From NCBI GenBank assembly GCA_050302175.1, contig JBNLAN010000008.1, positions 1 to 64,000 of the forward strand: DNA of 64,000 nucleotides, given 5' to 3'. The notes below the pieces were generated by a model. It saw only the letters and a program-made list of their open reading frames with translations. It searched no databases and was not told the origin of the DNA. Shown in pieces: positions 42,371-50,352 of the stretch; position 1 is the stretch's first letter, and each line of letters opens with the position of its first letter. The stretch is from JBNLAN01 sp050302175 (GTDB lineage Bacteria > Pseudomonadota > Zetaproteobacteria > Mariprofundales > Mariprofundaceae). Made by a program: the position numbers and the translations under genes.

Positions 42371-42958
42371 TTATTCAACAATATAAAGTTTTCCGTTCAT
42401 CGAGCCATGGCCGGGCCCGCAAAACTCGCCGCAAATAATATCGAACTTGCCGGCCAGCTGCGGGGTAATCGTCAGCACAATCGCCTTACCCCGCTTCACT
42501 CGATTCATAATTTTCAATGGACGCACTACAATGGCATGCTTCATATCAAATGAGGCGATATGCCAGCGATAGGTTTTGCCCTTCTCAAGCTCCAGAATGT
42601 GGTCACCCCAGTCATAATTTTTCGCCAGCATGTAGATATCCGAGCCTGCTGGCGGATGCACGATCGCAATCCTCTTCTCACCCTCTCCTTCATGACGAAC
42701 GGTGTATTTTTGTACCATCGTAGTGATCTCGTTCTTGAACTGCTGTTGATCCGGTTCATATTTATCAACCTTAAATGAGGGCTTGTGATCAAGAACGGAC
42801 ATCGTCAACGGAATAATCAAGCCTAAACCCAATAGCCCCAATAACATAAACAACCATTTTCCGCTGCTTCGCCTTTCTGGCGTTCCTTTCTCTTCAGTCA
42901 ATTTCTTTTCTGTTAAACCATCTTGCATCGAAATCACCTTCAACCAGGGAATAGCCAT
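42371..42958 (-). CDS. Small CuA-type oxidase subunit II-like protein
   Basis: A 195-residue protein with one N-terminal membrane helix (WLFMLLGLLGLGLIIPLTM, about 35-53) and a cupredoxin domain. The CuA ligands are complete: His141, Cys176, Glu178, Cys180, His184, Met187 in IICGEFCGPGHGSM, with the usual 35-residue distance from His141 to Cys176. It is shorter than canonical subunit II (about 250-280) and has one membrane helix, as in ba3-type oxidases. I start at ATG 42958, where AAAGGACGCC precedes it. Probable electron entry for the subunit I-like protein. Confidence 0.87.
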   Translation of the reverse strand: MAIPWLKVISMQDGLTEKKLTEEKGTPERRSSGKWLFMLLGLLGLGLIIPLTMSVLDHKPSFKVDKYEPDQQQFKNEITTMVQKYTVRHEGEGEKRIAIVHPPAGSDIYMLAKNYDWGDHILELEKGKTYRWHIASFDMKHAIVVRPLKIMNRVKRGKAIVLTITPQLAGKFDIICGEFCGPGHGSMNGKLYIVE

Positions 42959-43048
42959 GGCGTCCTTTACCTTGCGCGGGCGAGTATATATGCTGCTCAG
43001 CCAATACACACGCCAATTCGGGCGATCCGGCTTTGAGGTATATTACGC

Positions 43049-43606
43049 ATGTCCATCGAACCCAACCAACCTGCTTCCCGTTCATTTCTGGCCTTCGTGC
43101 TTGCTGCACTGCTGCTGGCGCTGTTTGGAACCTTTATCGTAATGTACTACCTCGGTTCGTTTACCGATGCCGAAGTGCGCCGGGACATGACGCCGGCCTA
43201 CCGCATTGCCTACCTTCCGCACACTGGTGCCTATAACGAAATCGAACCGGTCTTCGATCAGGTGCGTGAAATATTAGAGGCGTCCAATGTCAGGATGCTC
43301 GCACCCTGCGCCATCATGCTTGACGACACCTCGAGCATCCCCGAAAACGAGCGCCGCAGCAAAGTTGGATTTATTGTTGAACGCAATGCCTATATCCCGG
43401 GGCCACTCGAAGTCGAGAATATGCAGCCCCGCGACGGACTGATCGCCACCTTCGATGGCGGCGCCATGATGGGCTCATACAAAGCCTATAGTGCCATGCG
43501 CGACTGGGCGCGCGATCACGGTTACGCCCTGAAGCTTCCGGCGCTCGAAATCTACCACACCGATGAGGGCTGGGCGGAATACCACCTTTCGATCGAAAAG
43601 CGTTAA
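43049..43606 (+). CDS. Membrane-anchored GyrI/BmrR effector-binding-like protein
   Basis: A 185-residue protein with an N-terminal membrane helix (FLAFVLAALLLALFGTFIVM) followed by a GyrI-like small-molecule-binding domain: YRIAYLPHTGAYNEIEPVF, VGFIVERNAYIPG, ALKLPALEIYH. Such effector-binding domains are usually cytosolic; here it may face the periplasm. The ligand is unknown. It is divergent from the CuA-type gene and convergent with the 43-residue peptide gene. Confidence 0.72.
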   Translation: MSIEPNQPASRSFLAFVLAALLLALFGTFIVMYYLGSFTDAEVRRDMTPAYRIAYLPHTGAYNEIEPVFDQVREILEASNVRMLAPCAIMLDDTSSIPENERRSKVGFIVERNAYIPGPLEVENMQPRDGLIATFDGGAMMGSYKAYSAMRDWARDHGYALKLPALEIYHTDEGWAEYHLSIEKR

Positions 43607-43644
43607 TCACCGACCGGTTTACAGCACGGCCTTATTCTACCGGC

Positions 43645-43776
43645 TTAGTTGCCGGGAATATGTGAAAGTAAGTAGTACAGGAACCAGGCAAAAATCACGA
43701 CCGCAAGAGCGAGACCACCCAGCACTTTCTTTTTATCTCTGGCCTTTTCTGCTTCAGTTCTCGTATCGTTACGCAT
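43645..43776 (-). CDS. 43-residue membrane peptide at the end of the oxidase cluster
   Basis: A charged N-terminus (TRTEAEKARDKKK), one membrane helix (VLGGLALAVVIFAWFLYYLL) and a short tail SHIPGN. TTGGAGAAACAG precedes the ATG at 43776. It follows the Sel1 lipoprotein gene by about 45 bases on the same strand, after SCO, ctaB and the oxidase genes. Tiny membrane proteins are common in oxidase operons as assembly or accessory subunits; that role is inferred from position only. Confidence 0.6.
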   Translation of the reverse strand: MRNDTRTEAEKARDKKKVLGGLALAVVIFAWFLYYLLSHIPGN

Positions 43777-43821
43777 CTGTTTCTCCAATGTAGTTATTTG
43801 GCAACCTCGTCGCCATAAGCA

Positions 43822-44418
43822 TTAGTGCATCGACGACGGTAGCTTCACAGCACGGTCGTGCGGAATCTTTTCCCACAGCTCTTCGGCCTTCTCTTGCGCG
43901 GCAATCAAGGCCTCAGGACTGATCCGCGGAGTAATGGCACGCAAACGCTTTTGCGCATACTTATTACCAAAACTTGTTGCCAGCCAGTACCAGATGCAGG
44001 CCTCCTGATCATTCTCCGGGCCGCCTTCCCCCCTGGCATGCATCTCTGCATAAAAATACATCGCCTTCGGATGACCGGCCATGGAGGCCTTTTGCAACAG
44101 CTCCCGAGCTTTTACAAAATCCTGCGATACGCCTTCACCACGCCCGTAAAGAAGCCCCAGCTGGTATTGCGCATCAGCATTACCCATATCCGCAGCTTGC
44201 CTGAACCACTCAGCGGCGGCTGCAAGATCCTGTTTGATTCCTTCCCCACGCGCAAGGCTCAGACCATAAGCATAAAGAGCTTTGGGATCACTGAGCGCCG
44301 CACCGCTTGGCTTGATGGCAGGCGCAAAGCTCTGCAACTCATCCGTTTCTGTGGAACAGCCGCCAAGCAGCAGAACCGTGGCAAACAGCATCGCTGATAT
44401 CGCACCTTTTTTCATCAT
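43822..44418 (-). CDS. Sel1-repeat lipoprotein
   Basis: A 198-residue precursor with lipobox LLGGCS and three Sel1-like repeats: ALYAYGLSLARGEGIKQDLA, AQYQLGLLYGRGEGVSQDFV and AMYFYAEMHARGEGGPENDQ, followed by ACIWYWLATSFGNKYAQKRL. These are helical protein-interaction units. ATG at 44418 with CGAGGTTAG upstream. Its location after SCO suggests a role in oxidase assembly or only co-transcription; no other evidence. Confidence 0.88.
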   Translation of the reverse strand: MMKKGAISAMLFATVLLLGGCSTETDELQSFAPAIKPSGAALSDPKALYAYGLSLARGEGIKQDLAAAAEWFRQAADMGNADAQYQLGLLYGRGEGVSQDFVKARELLQKASMAGHPKAMYFYAEMHARGEGGPENDQEACIWYWLATSFGNKYAQKRLRAITPRISPEALIAAQEKAEELWEKIPHDRAVKLPSSMH

Positions 44419-44473
44419 ACTAACCTCGCTCATACCGCAGTGCGGCGGCAATATATCACAACTTTCTTAAATA

Positions 44474-45061
44474 CTAAATTAGCTTCCTGATCGCAGCAGC
44501 AATTTCTGCCGGTGGCGTATTATGCCCCATCATATCAACCACTTTGCCATTTCCATCCAGCACAAACAGATAACTGCTATGTGTCATCAAATAGCTCTCA
44601 TCGGAAGACTCTTTGAGAAACTCAACTTCATAAGCCCGCGCCACCTGCCTGATCTGTTGCAGGCTACCGGTCAGCCCCTTGATGTTGGGATGAAAAAAGT
44701 GCACATACTCGGCAAGATGAGCCGCCGTATCGCGTTCGGGGTCCACAGTCACGAATAATCCCTGCACCTTTGCCAGCTCCTGTGCGGAAAGCTCCGAAAA
44801 TGCGAGGCCAAGATTATTCATCGTCGTTGGACATACATCAGGGCAGTGTGTATAGCCGAAAAACAGTAAAACCACTTTGCCTCTGAAATCCTGAAGCGCA
44901 ACAGTGCCTGTATCGGCCTGTAAGGTAAAATCACCACCCAGCTGCGAAATTTCCGAACGATCCGGAGAAGGCTGCTGCGAAAAATAGGCAACCAGTGCAA
45001 CCACCGAGACAATCACAACGGCAACGCCGACAAAAAATACCAGAAGCTGACGCGCTTTCAT
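44474..45061 (-). CDS. SCO1/SenC-family copper chaperone (second copy)
   Basis: A 195-residue membrane-anchored thioredoxin-like protein (helix LVFFVGVAVVIVSVVALVAYF). Copper ligands are Cys73 and Cys77 in THCPDVCPTT and His161 in LMTHSSYLF. It differs from the SCO protein at 37802 over most of its length, so the pair is an old duplication. Being in the ctaE-ctaB cluster it presumably serves CuA assembly of the aa3 oxidase. The start lies 93 bases after ctaB. Confidence 0.93.
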   Translation of the reverse strand: MKARQLLVFFVGVAVVIVSVVALVAYFSQQPSPDRSEISQLGGDFTLQADTGTVALQDFRGKVVLLFFGYTHCPDVCPTTMNNLGLAFSELSAQELAKVQGLFVTVDPERDTAAHLAEYVHFFHPNIKGLTGSLQQIRQVARAYEVEFLKESSDESYLMTHSSYLFVLDGNGKVVDMMGHNTPPAEIAAAIRKLI

Positions 45062-45153
45062 TTCGCCCTCCGTGAACAGTGAACCAAAGCCTGCATAGGC
45101 TGCGAAATAGACCCGAATGTCAGAAAGAATTCAATGCGCAGGAGTGCGCCAGT

Positions 45154-46044
45154 CTAGAAAGCGTTGGCTACCATAACGCCAAACAGGGCAATAAAGTAGA
45201 CCAGCGAATAGGCAAACAGTCGCATATCGCAATCCCGCGAAGAGTTCAGGAAGCGTAGCGCCATCCCAAGGAATACGACTCCAAACACAACTGCCACCGC
45301 CAGATAAACCTCTCCGGCCATATCATAGAAATAGGGCAGCATGGAAACAGGCAACAGCGCCACACAGTAAGCGACAATACGCTGCTTGGTGGCAAGCACA
45401 CCCTTCGCAACCGGTATCACCGGCACATTGGCACGCGCATAGTCCTCGCGATACTTCAGCGCCAGCGACAAAGCATGTGGTTGCTGCCATACCACCATAA
45501 TGGCGAACAAAATCCAGGCAGGGGCAGCCAGTTCACCGGTGACGGCCGCGTAACCGATCATGGGTGGAACCGCGCCCGCAATACCACCCAGCTGATTCGC
45601 CCATGGCGTAGTGCGTTTGGCAAGTATGGTATAAACCACTACATAACCCACCACACCAACCGTGGTCACCCAGGCAGTGAGCGGATTGACCATCCAGGCC
45701 ATCAACAACAGCGACGGAATCGTGAGTAGCAGCCCGATTATCAGAGCGTGATCATGCGAAACCTCATCCTTCGCCAGCGCACGATTACTGGTGCGAGCCA
45801 TCAGACGATCGATATCGCGATCATAAACATTGTTCAGCATGCAGGAGCCGGCGGTCGCCAACCCCAGGGTCAGAAAGGTCCAGAAAATGACAGTCCAATC
45901 CGGCATCACGCCAAGATTCCCAAAATAGATGCCAGTTAACGCCGCAACCAGCGTCAGCCCTACGATCCCCGGCTTGGAAACTGCAATGTAGTGGCCCAGC
46001 ATGGAGCGGGAACGATCAATCTGTTCCAGCACTCTTTCTGTCAT
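45154..46044 (-). CDS. ctaB: Protoheme IX farnesyltransferase (heme O synthase)
   Basis: A 296-residue UbiA-fold prenyltransferase. First Asp-rich motif NNVYDRDIDRLMART, then NRALAKDEVSHDHAL; second region YTILAKRTTPWANQLGGIAGAVPP-type, here cited as KRTTPWANQLGGIAGAV. About nine membrane segments. It adds a farnesyl chain to heme b to give heme O, the substrate of CtaA at 39799. It is separated from ctaD by 127 bases with a strong hairpin (46133-46156). GGGGGAAATC precedes the ATG. Confidence 0.95.
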   Translation of the reverse strand: MTERVLEQIDRSRSMLGHYIAVSKPGIVGLTLVAALTGIYFGNLGVMPDWTVIFWTFLTLGLATAGSCMLNNVYDRDIDRLMARTSNRALAKDEVSHDHALIIGLLLTIPSLLLMAWMVNPLTAWVTTVGVVGYVVVYTILAKRTTPWANQLGGIAGAVPPMIGYAAVTGELAAPAWILFAIMVVWQQPHALSLALKYREDYARANVPVIPVAKGVLATKQRIVAYCVALLPVSMLPYFYDMAGEVYLAVAVVFGVVFLGMALRFLNSSRDCDMRLFAYSLVYFIALFGVMVANAF

Positions 46045-46132
46045 GATTTCCCCCTGATCGTTTTGCTCTCAACGATCCTGATAAAAGCTCGGGTAGAACA
46101 CTTATCACGATGGCCGAGAACTTAAGAACATT

Positions 46133-46156
46133 GTGGCCCCCGCGAACGGGGGCCAC
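46133..46156 (-). terminator. Strong hairpin between ctaD and ctaB
   Basis: Perfect 10-base arms GTGGCCCCCG and CGGGGGCCAC; on the transcribed minus strand the loop is a stable UUCG type. It lies 15 bases after the ctaD stop. A T-run is short (ATGTTCTT), so it may be a terminator, an attenuator, or an RNA-stability element that sets ctaB expression below ctaE-C-D. Confidence 0.6.
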
Positions 46157-46171
46157 TCTGCTCATTTCATC

Positions 46172-47839
46172 TTAATGATGTGCTACTTCGATATAGGTCG
46201 GTTTAGGATTATCGATGTAGTTGTATGGATGCCAGCCTTCAGGAATACGCAGCGGCTGCGGGAAGTTACCCTGACCAGGGATAACCGCAGTCTGCGAGAA
46301 TTCCAGAGACTCGGAATTCCATGGATTGTCGGTGGCTTTCTCGCCAGCGAACATACCGTGGAACCAGGCAACGAACATCAGCAGCACACCCACGATAGTG
46401 ATGTAGATGCCGATAGTAGAGAGCGCCTGCGCATCAACGATCGTTGCATTGTCCTTGAACATCTCATAGTCCATGTAACGACGCGGCATACCAGCGATAC
46501 CGGCGAAATACAGCGGGCCCATCACGATGTTCATGCCAACAAACCAGACGAGAGCGGAACCGCTCGCCAGGAACTCGTTGCACATACGACCGGTCAGTTT
46601 CGGGAAGTAGTAGAATACGCCCGCGAAAATGGCCATTGCGCCGGACACTGCCATCACATAATGGAAGTGGGCCATGATGACATAGGAATCAGAGATACCA
46701 TAGTCAACCGAGGCCAGCGCGTTCGGAATACCGGTCAAAGCACCGATGACCAGCATGTAGAATGCACATACTGCCCATACCATTGGTGATTTGTATGAGA
46801 CGGAGCCCTTATACAGGGTCAGTATCATATTCAGCATCAACAAACCGAAAGGCAGTGAGATCAGCAGCGTTGAGAACGTCATCAGAATACGAATCCAGTC
46901 AGGAAGACCAGCAACGTAAGCATGGTGAACCCAAACATCCGCACCAGCCGGGATGAATGCCAGGATCGCCCATACGGAAGCGCGATAGTTGAACGCCATG
47001 TTACGCGAGAAGGTGGAGAAGATCTCCAGCATCACGCCCATGAACGGCAACAGAATCACATATACCGCAGGATGCGAATAGAACCAGAACAGGTTCTGAT
47101 ACAGCAGCACGTCGCCACCTGTTGCCGGGTTGTAGAAGCCGAAGCCCAGATATTTATCCAGGGACAACAGCAGCACAGAGGCCGCCAGCACAGGCACGAA
47201 GATCAGCTGAATCACGTTCGCAGAGAACACGCACCAGACGAGCAGGTTCATCTGGAACCAGCCCATGCCCTCAGCGCGCATGAATGCAACAGTACAAGCC
47301 AGGTTCACAGCACCGAATACAGAAGACATACCCAGTACGATAACCACGAGCGAGTACAGCGCAGTGTTACCCGCGCCATCCGACAACGAATATGGCGGAT
47401 AACCGGTCCACATGCCGTTGAATGAATCCGGAATCACCAGGTTGGCAAGTGCGATCAGAATACCTGACCACAGAATCCAGACAGACATTGCATTCACGCG
47501 AGGGAAGGCCATATCTTTTGCACCGATCATAATCGGAACAGCCCAGTTCGCAAAGAAGCCCAACAGCGCAGGAATCTGGAAACCCAGAATCATGACAGCG
47601 CCGTGCATGGTCAGCCACAGGTTGTAAACATTACCGTCTCCACCTGCAAGGCCTGGACCAACCGAGCCAAGTTCGATACGCATCGCAGTCGCAGCCAGAC
47701 CAGCTACGATGAAGGATGCCACAGAGCCAATCAGGTACCACACACCGATCACTTTGTGATCGAGAGTGAAGAGCCATTCCTTGACTGTTTTAGGATAACC
47801 CGGCTTACCGTCGGGTTCGTGACCCATAAAACCACTCAT
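46172..47839 (-). CDS. ctaD: aa3-type cytochrome c oxidase subunit I
   Basis: A 555-residue subunit I with intact metal ligands: His79 (low-spin heme), His256 and Tyr260 in YSHPAVY, His305-His306 (CuB), His391 and His393 in AHFHYV. Proton paths differ from the classic type: Ala258 replaces the TM6 Glu (YS motif before it, as in A2-type oxidases), and Leu334 stands where the K-path Lys usually is (SLPFGLLML). The D-path entrance is kept (GAKDMAFPRVN, Asp109). It is followed by a hairpin and ctaB. Confidence 0.95.
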   Translation of the reverse strand: MSGFMGHEPDGKPGYPKTVKEWLFTLDHKVIGVWYLIGSVASFIVAGLAATAMRIELGSVGPGLAGGDGNVYNLWLTMHGAVMILGFQIPALLGFFANWAVPIMIGAKDMAFPRVNAMSVWILWSGILIALANLVIPDSFNGMWTGYPPYSLSDGAGNTALYSLVVIVLGMSSVFGAVNLACTVAFMRAEGMGWFQMNLLVWCVFSANVIQLIFVPVLAASVLLLSLDKYLGFGFYNPATGGDVLLYQNLFWFYSHPAVYVILLPFMGVMLEIFSTFSRNMAFNYRASVWAILAFIPAGADVWVHHAYVAGLPDWIRILMTFSTLLISLPFGLLMLNMILTLYKGSVSYKSPMVWAVCAFYMLVIGALTGIPNALASVDYGISDSYVIMAHFHYVMAVSGAMAIFAGVFYYFPKLTGRMCNEFLASGSALVWFVGMNIVMGPLYFAGIAGMPRRYMDYEMFKDNATIVDAQALSTIGIYITIVGVLLMFVAWFHGMFAGEKATDNPWNSESLEFSQTAVIPGQGNFPQPLRIPEGWHPYNYIDNPKPTYIEVAHH

Positions 47840-47852
47840 ATTTCTTTCCTCC

Positions 47853-48635
47853 TTAGTTTACTGATACGTCTGATGCGAGACGAGCGACCTGGCTAGGTGC
47901 TGCAGCAGATGCCATTTCGTTTGCCATCCAGGCATCATAGTCAGCCTGCTCCATCACAATCACCTTACCGAACATGGCAGAGTGACCCACACCGCAATAT
48001 TCACGGCAAGTCACTACGGATTCGCCGACTTCATCCGGCATCATCCACTGCCAAGTTACGCGACCAGGCATCAAATCCTCGGTTACGCGATACTTGTTCA
48101 TGTAGTGAGAATGAACGACATCTTCACTGGTCATACGCAGAACAACCGGCTTACCTTTAGGAACAACCAGTTCACCATAGGTCTCTACACCGTTCTCATA
48201 ATCATAAGTCCAGCTATACATCATACCGGTTACCTTCACTTCCATAGTGTTGGTTGGCACTTCGCGATAGTGATTGTGCAGGTCAAAACCCTTCACAAAC
48301 AGGAACAAATCGTCGGCCAAAAACAGCACCATCGGAATGACAGCCATGCCGATACGAGCCTGAGCGCTCAACTTCGGAGACTGACCTGCGGTCTGTCCTG
48401 GCTTGCGCATATAGGCAAGCATCACATACACGGACATTAGCGAGAACAGAACGCCAATCACGGTGATATCCACCATGGTTTCGTGCCAAACCTCATCCCA
48501 GTGGGCATGAGGCGTAAGGCCGTTGTAGCTCTCACGGTGCGCAGGATTCGTCTGGAATGCACTCGCCACTGCCGGAAGCAGGGAGAGCGAAGCCAGTACG
48601 CCCAGCGCCTTATAAATCATTGATTTGATTTTCAT
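47853..48635 (-). CDS. ctaC: Cytochrome c oxidase subunit II
   Basis: A 260-residue precursor with a signal peptide ending near VASAF, two membrane helices (VDITVIGVLFSLMSVYVM; IGMAVIPMVLFLADDLFLF) and a periplasmic CuA domain. CuA ligands: His in DVVHSHYM and Cys-Glu-Cys-His-Met in TCREYCGVGHSAM. It accepts electrons from cytochrome c. It lies between ctaE and ctaD with 13-16-base gaps, AGGGAGGAAGTATT ahead of its ATG. Confidence 0.95.
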   Translation of the reverse strand: MKIKSMIYKALGVLASLSLLPAVASAFQTNPAHRESYNGLTPHAHWDEVWHETMVDITVIGVLFSLMSVYVMLAYMRKPGQTAGQSPKLSAQARIGMAVIPMVLFLADDLFLFVKGFDLHNHYREVPTNTMEVKVTGMMYSWTYDYENGVETYGELVVPKGKPVVLRMTSEDVVHSHYMNKYRVTEDLMPGRVTWQWMMPDEVGESVVTCREYCGVGHSAMFGKVIVMEQADYDAWMANEMASAAAPSQVARLASDVSVN

Positions 48636-48651
48636 ATTAATACTTCCCTCC

Positions 48652-49401
48652 TTACCAGTAGTAAACTTGCATCAGCGCTACCAGACCCAGGATATTCACA
48701 AAGTGAACATACATGGTCATGGAGCGAGTGTAAGACGGGCTCAGACGACCCTTCATAGCAGTCGGCAATGCAGTCAACATAACCAGCATACCAATGGCCA
48801 AGTGAGCAACATGAATGCCGGTGAAGCCGTACAGTGCGGTTGCATACGCGTTAACACCAACGGTAAAACCTTCAGCGCTCAGCGCACCCCATCCCATGAT
48901 CACCGATGCCATGAAGCCACCCCAGATCACAAGCGTCGCCAAAACCATCATCACATAGCCGGAAGCATTGCCAGCACCCTCGTTCTTGCGAGCAAGACCG
49001 ATGGTGAGACTGGATAGCAACAGGATAAGGGTTGCAATCAGCGGAGCCTCGATGTCAGGGGTTCCTTCAGGTGGCCAAACAGGAGCGCCGATACGAGCAA
49101 CCCAGTAACCAGCCATCACGCCGGCAATCGTCATAACTTCCGTGCCGATGAACATGAACATTGCAGAAGGACTCCAGCCTTCATCATCAATTACGCCGAT
49201 GGTTTCACCAGCCCAGCCCACGCCACCGATAATCATCATCACTACGCCCAGCGCCAGGCAAACAAGCGCAGGCAGAGCCATGTGATAGTTAAAATGCAGC
49301 ATGAATGCCCAAGGCATAAACAAACAGGTACCGAAGCCGACGAGCAGCGGGTACGGGCTGGTGTGCCAGTGAGCGGTATAATGCTTAATCTGTTCAGACA
49401 T
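48652..49401 (-). CDS. ctaE: Cytochrome c oxidase subunit III
   Basis: A 249-residue membrane protein with seven predicted helices. Subunit III blocks: HTSPYPLLVGFGTCLFMPWAF-type start (short form SPYPLLVGFGTCLFMP), MFMFIGTEVMTIAGVMAGYW with the conserved Glu, YGFTGIHVAHLAIGMLVM, and a C-terminal MYVHFVNILGLVALMQVYYW. It is the first gene of the aa3 cluster on this strand, an unusual order for this family (III-II-I). GAGAGGAGGTTATAT precedes the ATG. Confidence 0.93.
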   Translation of the reverse strand: MSEQIKHYTAHWHTSPYPLLVGFGTCLFMPWAFMLHFNYHMALPALVCLALGVVMMIIGGVGWAGETIGVIDDEGWSPSAMFMFIGTEVMTIAGVMAGYWVARIGAPVWPPEGTPDIEAPLIATLILLLSSLTIGLARKNEGAGNASGYVMMVLATLVIWGGFMASVIMGWGALSAEGFTVGVNAYATALYGFTGIHVAHLAIGMLVMLTALPTAMKGRLSPSYTRSMTMYVHFVNILGLVALMQVYYW

Positions 49402-49851
49402 ATATATAACCTCCTCTCTCTTCCTTAAATTAATATATCAATATCCGAACTGTTGAGTTTCATCGAGCCGAAGCTGGTATCGCTACTTTCCCCACGGTCA
49501 ACTCCCCTTCACAGTCCAAGGACAGTGCATTGACCGCGCAAGAATACATACTCTCCGGCGTTGTGCAAGCATATCTTAAAAAATTTTAACCGTTTTCCTT
49601 GCGATATAGAAAAAGGACGATAACCTTTATTTCCAAGGGATTCCGGGCAGGCAAAACGCCGCCATCCACAAAAAAACAACCCTTGATTAAAGAAATCATT
49701 AAACCCTGCAAGCGCCTGCGAACCACCCGCTTCCCACCATCAAGATGCGCGACACGCTTCCGAAAGCGGCGTGGACGAATCGCACACAACATGCTTGAAT
49801 CGCCATGCCTGATAATTTAACTAATTAATTACAAAAACTGCCGGAGGTTAA
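49402..49851. other. 450-base intergenic region upstream of ctaE
   Basis: The minus side must hold the promoter of the oxidase operon and the plus side that of the JAMM gene. I see an A/T-rich stretch (AAAAAATTTTAA at about 49578) and a TTGCAC/TATTCT pair with a 16-base gap on the minus strand near 49555, too poor for a firm call. No convincing ORF, tRNA or large hairpin is visible. Confidence 0.4.
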
Positions 49852-50352
49852 ATGCAAGAGCCCGCACGATTTCACAGCCCGGAATACCAGTCGGTTATCA
49901 GTGACGTGCCCGCATCCGCCCATTGCAGCTTTTCCACTGCCGCACTCAACACGATGAAGCAGGCGGCCGAAGCCACTTACCCGCTTGAAGCGTGTGGACT
50001 ACTTATAGGCACCTCGGACCAACATGGCTGGCGTATCGAAGAGGCCCGACAGGTGAAAAACCTCAACACCGAACGCGCCGCAGACCGATTCCAGCTCGAC
50101 CCTGCCGCTTACCAGGCCATCGACCACGAACTGCGAGACAGCGAACAGGAGATCATTGGCGTGTTTCACTCCCATCCCGACTGCCCGGCCAGACCATCGC
50201 CCACTGATCTCGACAGCGCATGGGAGGGCTACCTCTATCCGATTATCAGCACACATAATGGCAACGCCGTCGATATTCTCTACTGGACGCTTGCAGAGCA
50301 TCATGACAAGCGCTGCTTTTCGCCCGTCACACAAATGGAAACCCAAACATGA
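49852..50352 (+). CDS. M67-family JAMM (Mov34/MPN) metallopeptidase-like protein
   Basis: A 166-residue JAB/MPN protein with a complete JAMM site: Glu46 in PLEACGLLIG, HSHP (His106, His108) and SPTDLD (Ser116, Asp119). This is the bacterial type that processes sulfur-carrier proteins (as in cysteine or molybdopterin pathways) or trims ubiquitin-like tails. No ThiS/MoaD-like gene is adjacent, so the substrate is open. GCCGGAGGTTAA precedes the ATG. It overlaps the TPR gene by four bases. Confidence 0.9.
   Translation: MQEPARFHSPEYQSVISDVPASAHCSFSTAALNTMKQAAEATYPLEACGLLIGTSDQHGWRIEEARQVKNLNTERAADRFQLDPAAYQAIDHELRDSEQEIIGVFHSHPDCPARPSPTDLDSAWEGYLYPIISTHNGNAVDILYWTLAEHHDKRCFSPVTQMETQT

Noticed and set aside
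49599..49820. Lys/Arg-rich plus-strand frame of 73 codons upstream of the JAMM gene
   Set aside because: No ribosome site, biased composition, no family motif; taken as non-coding.
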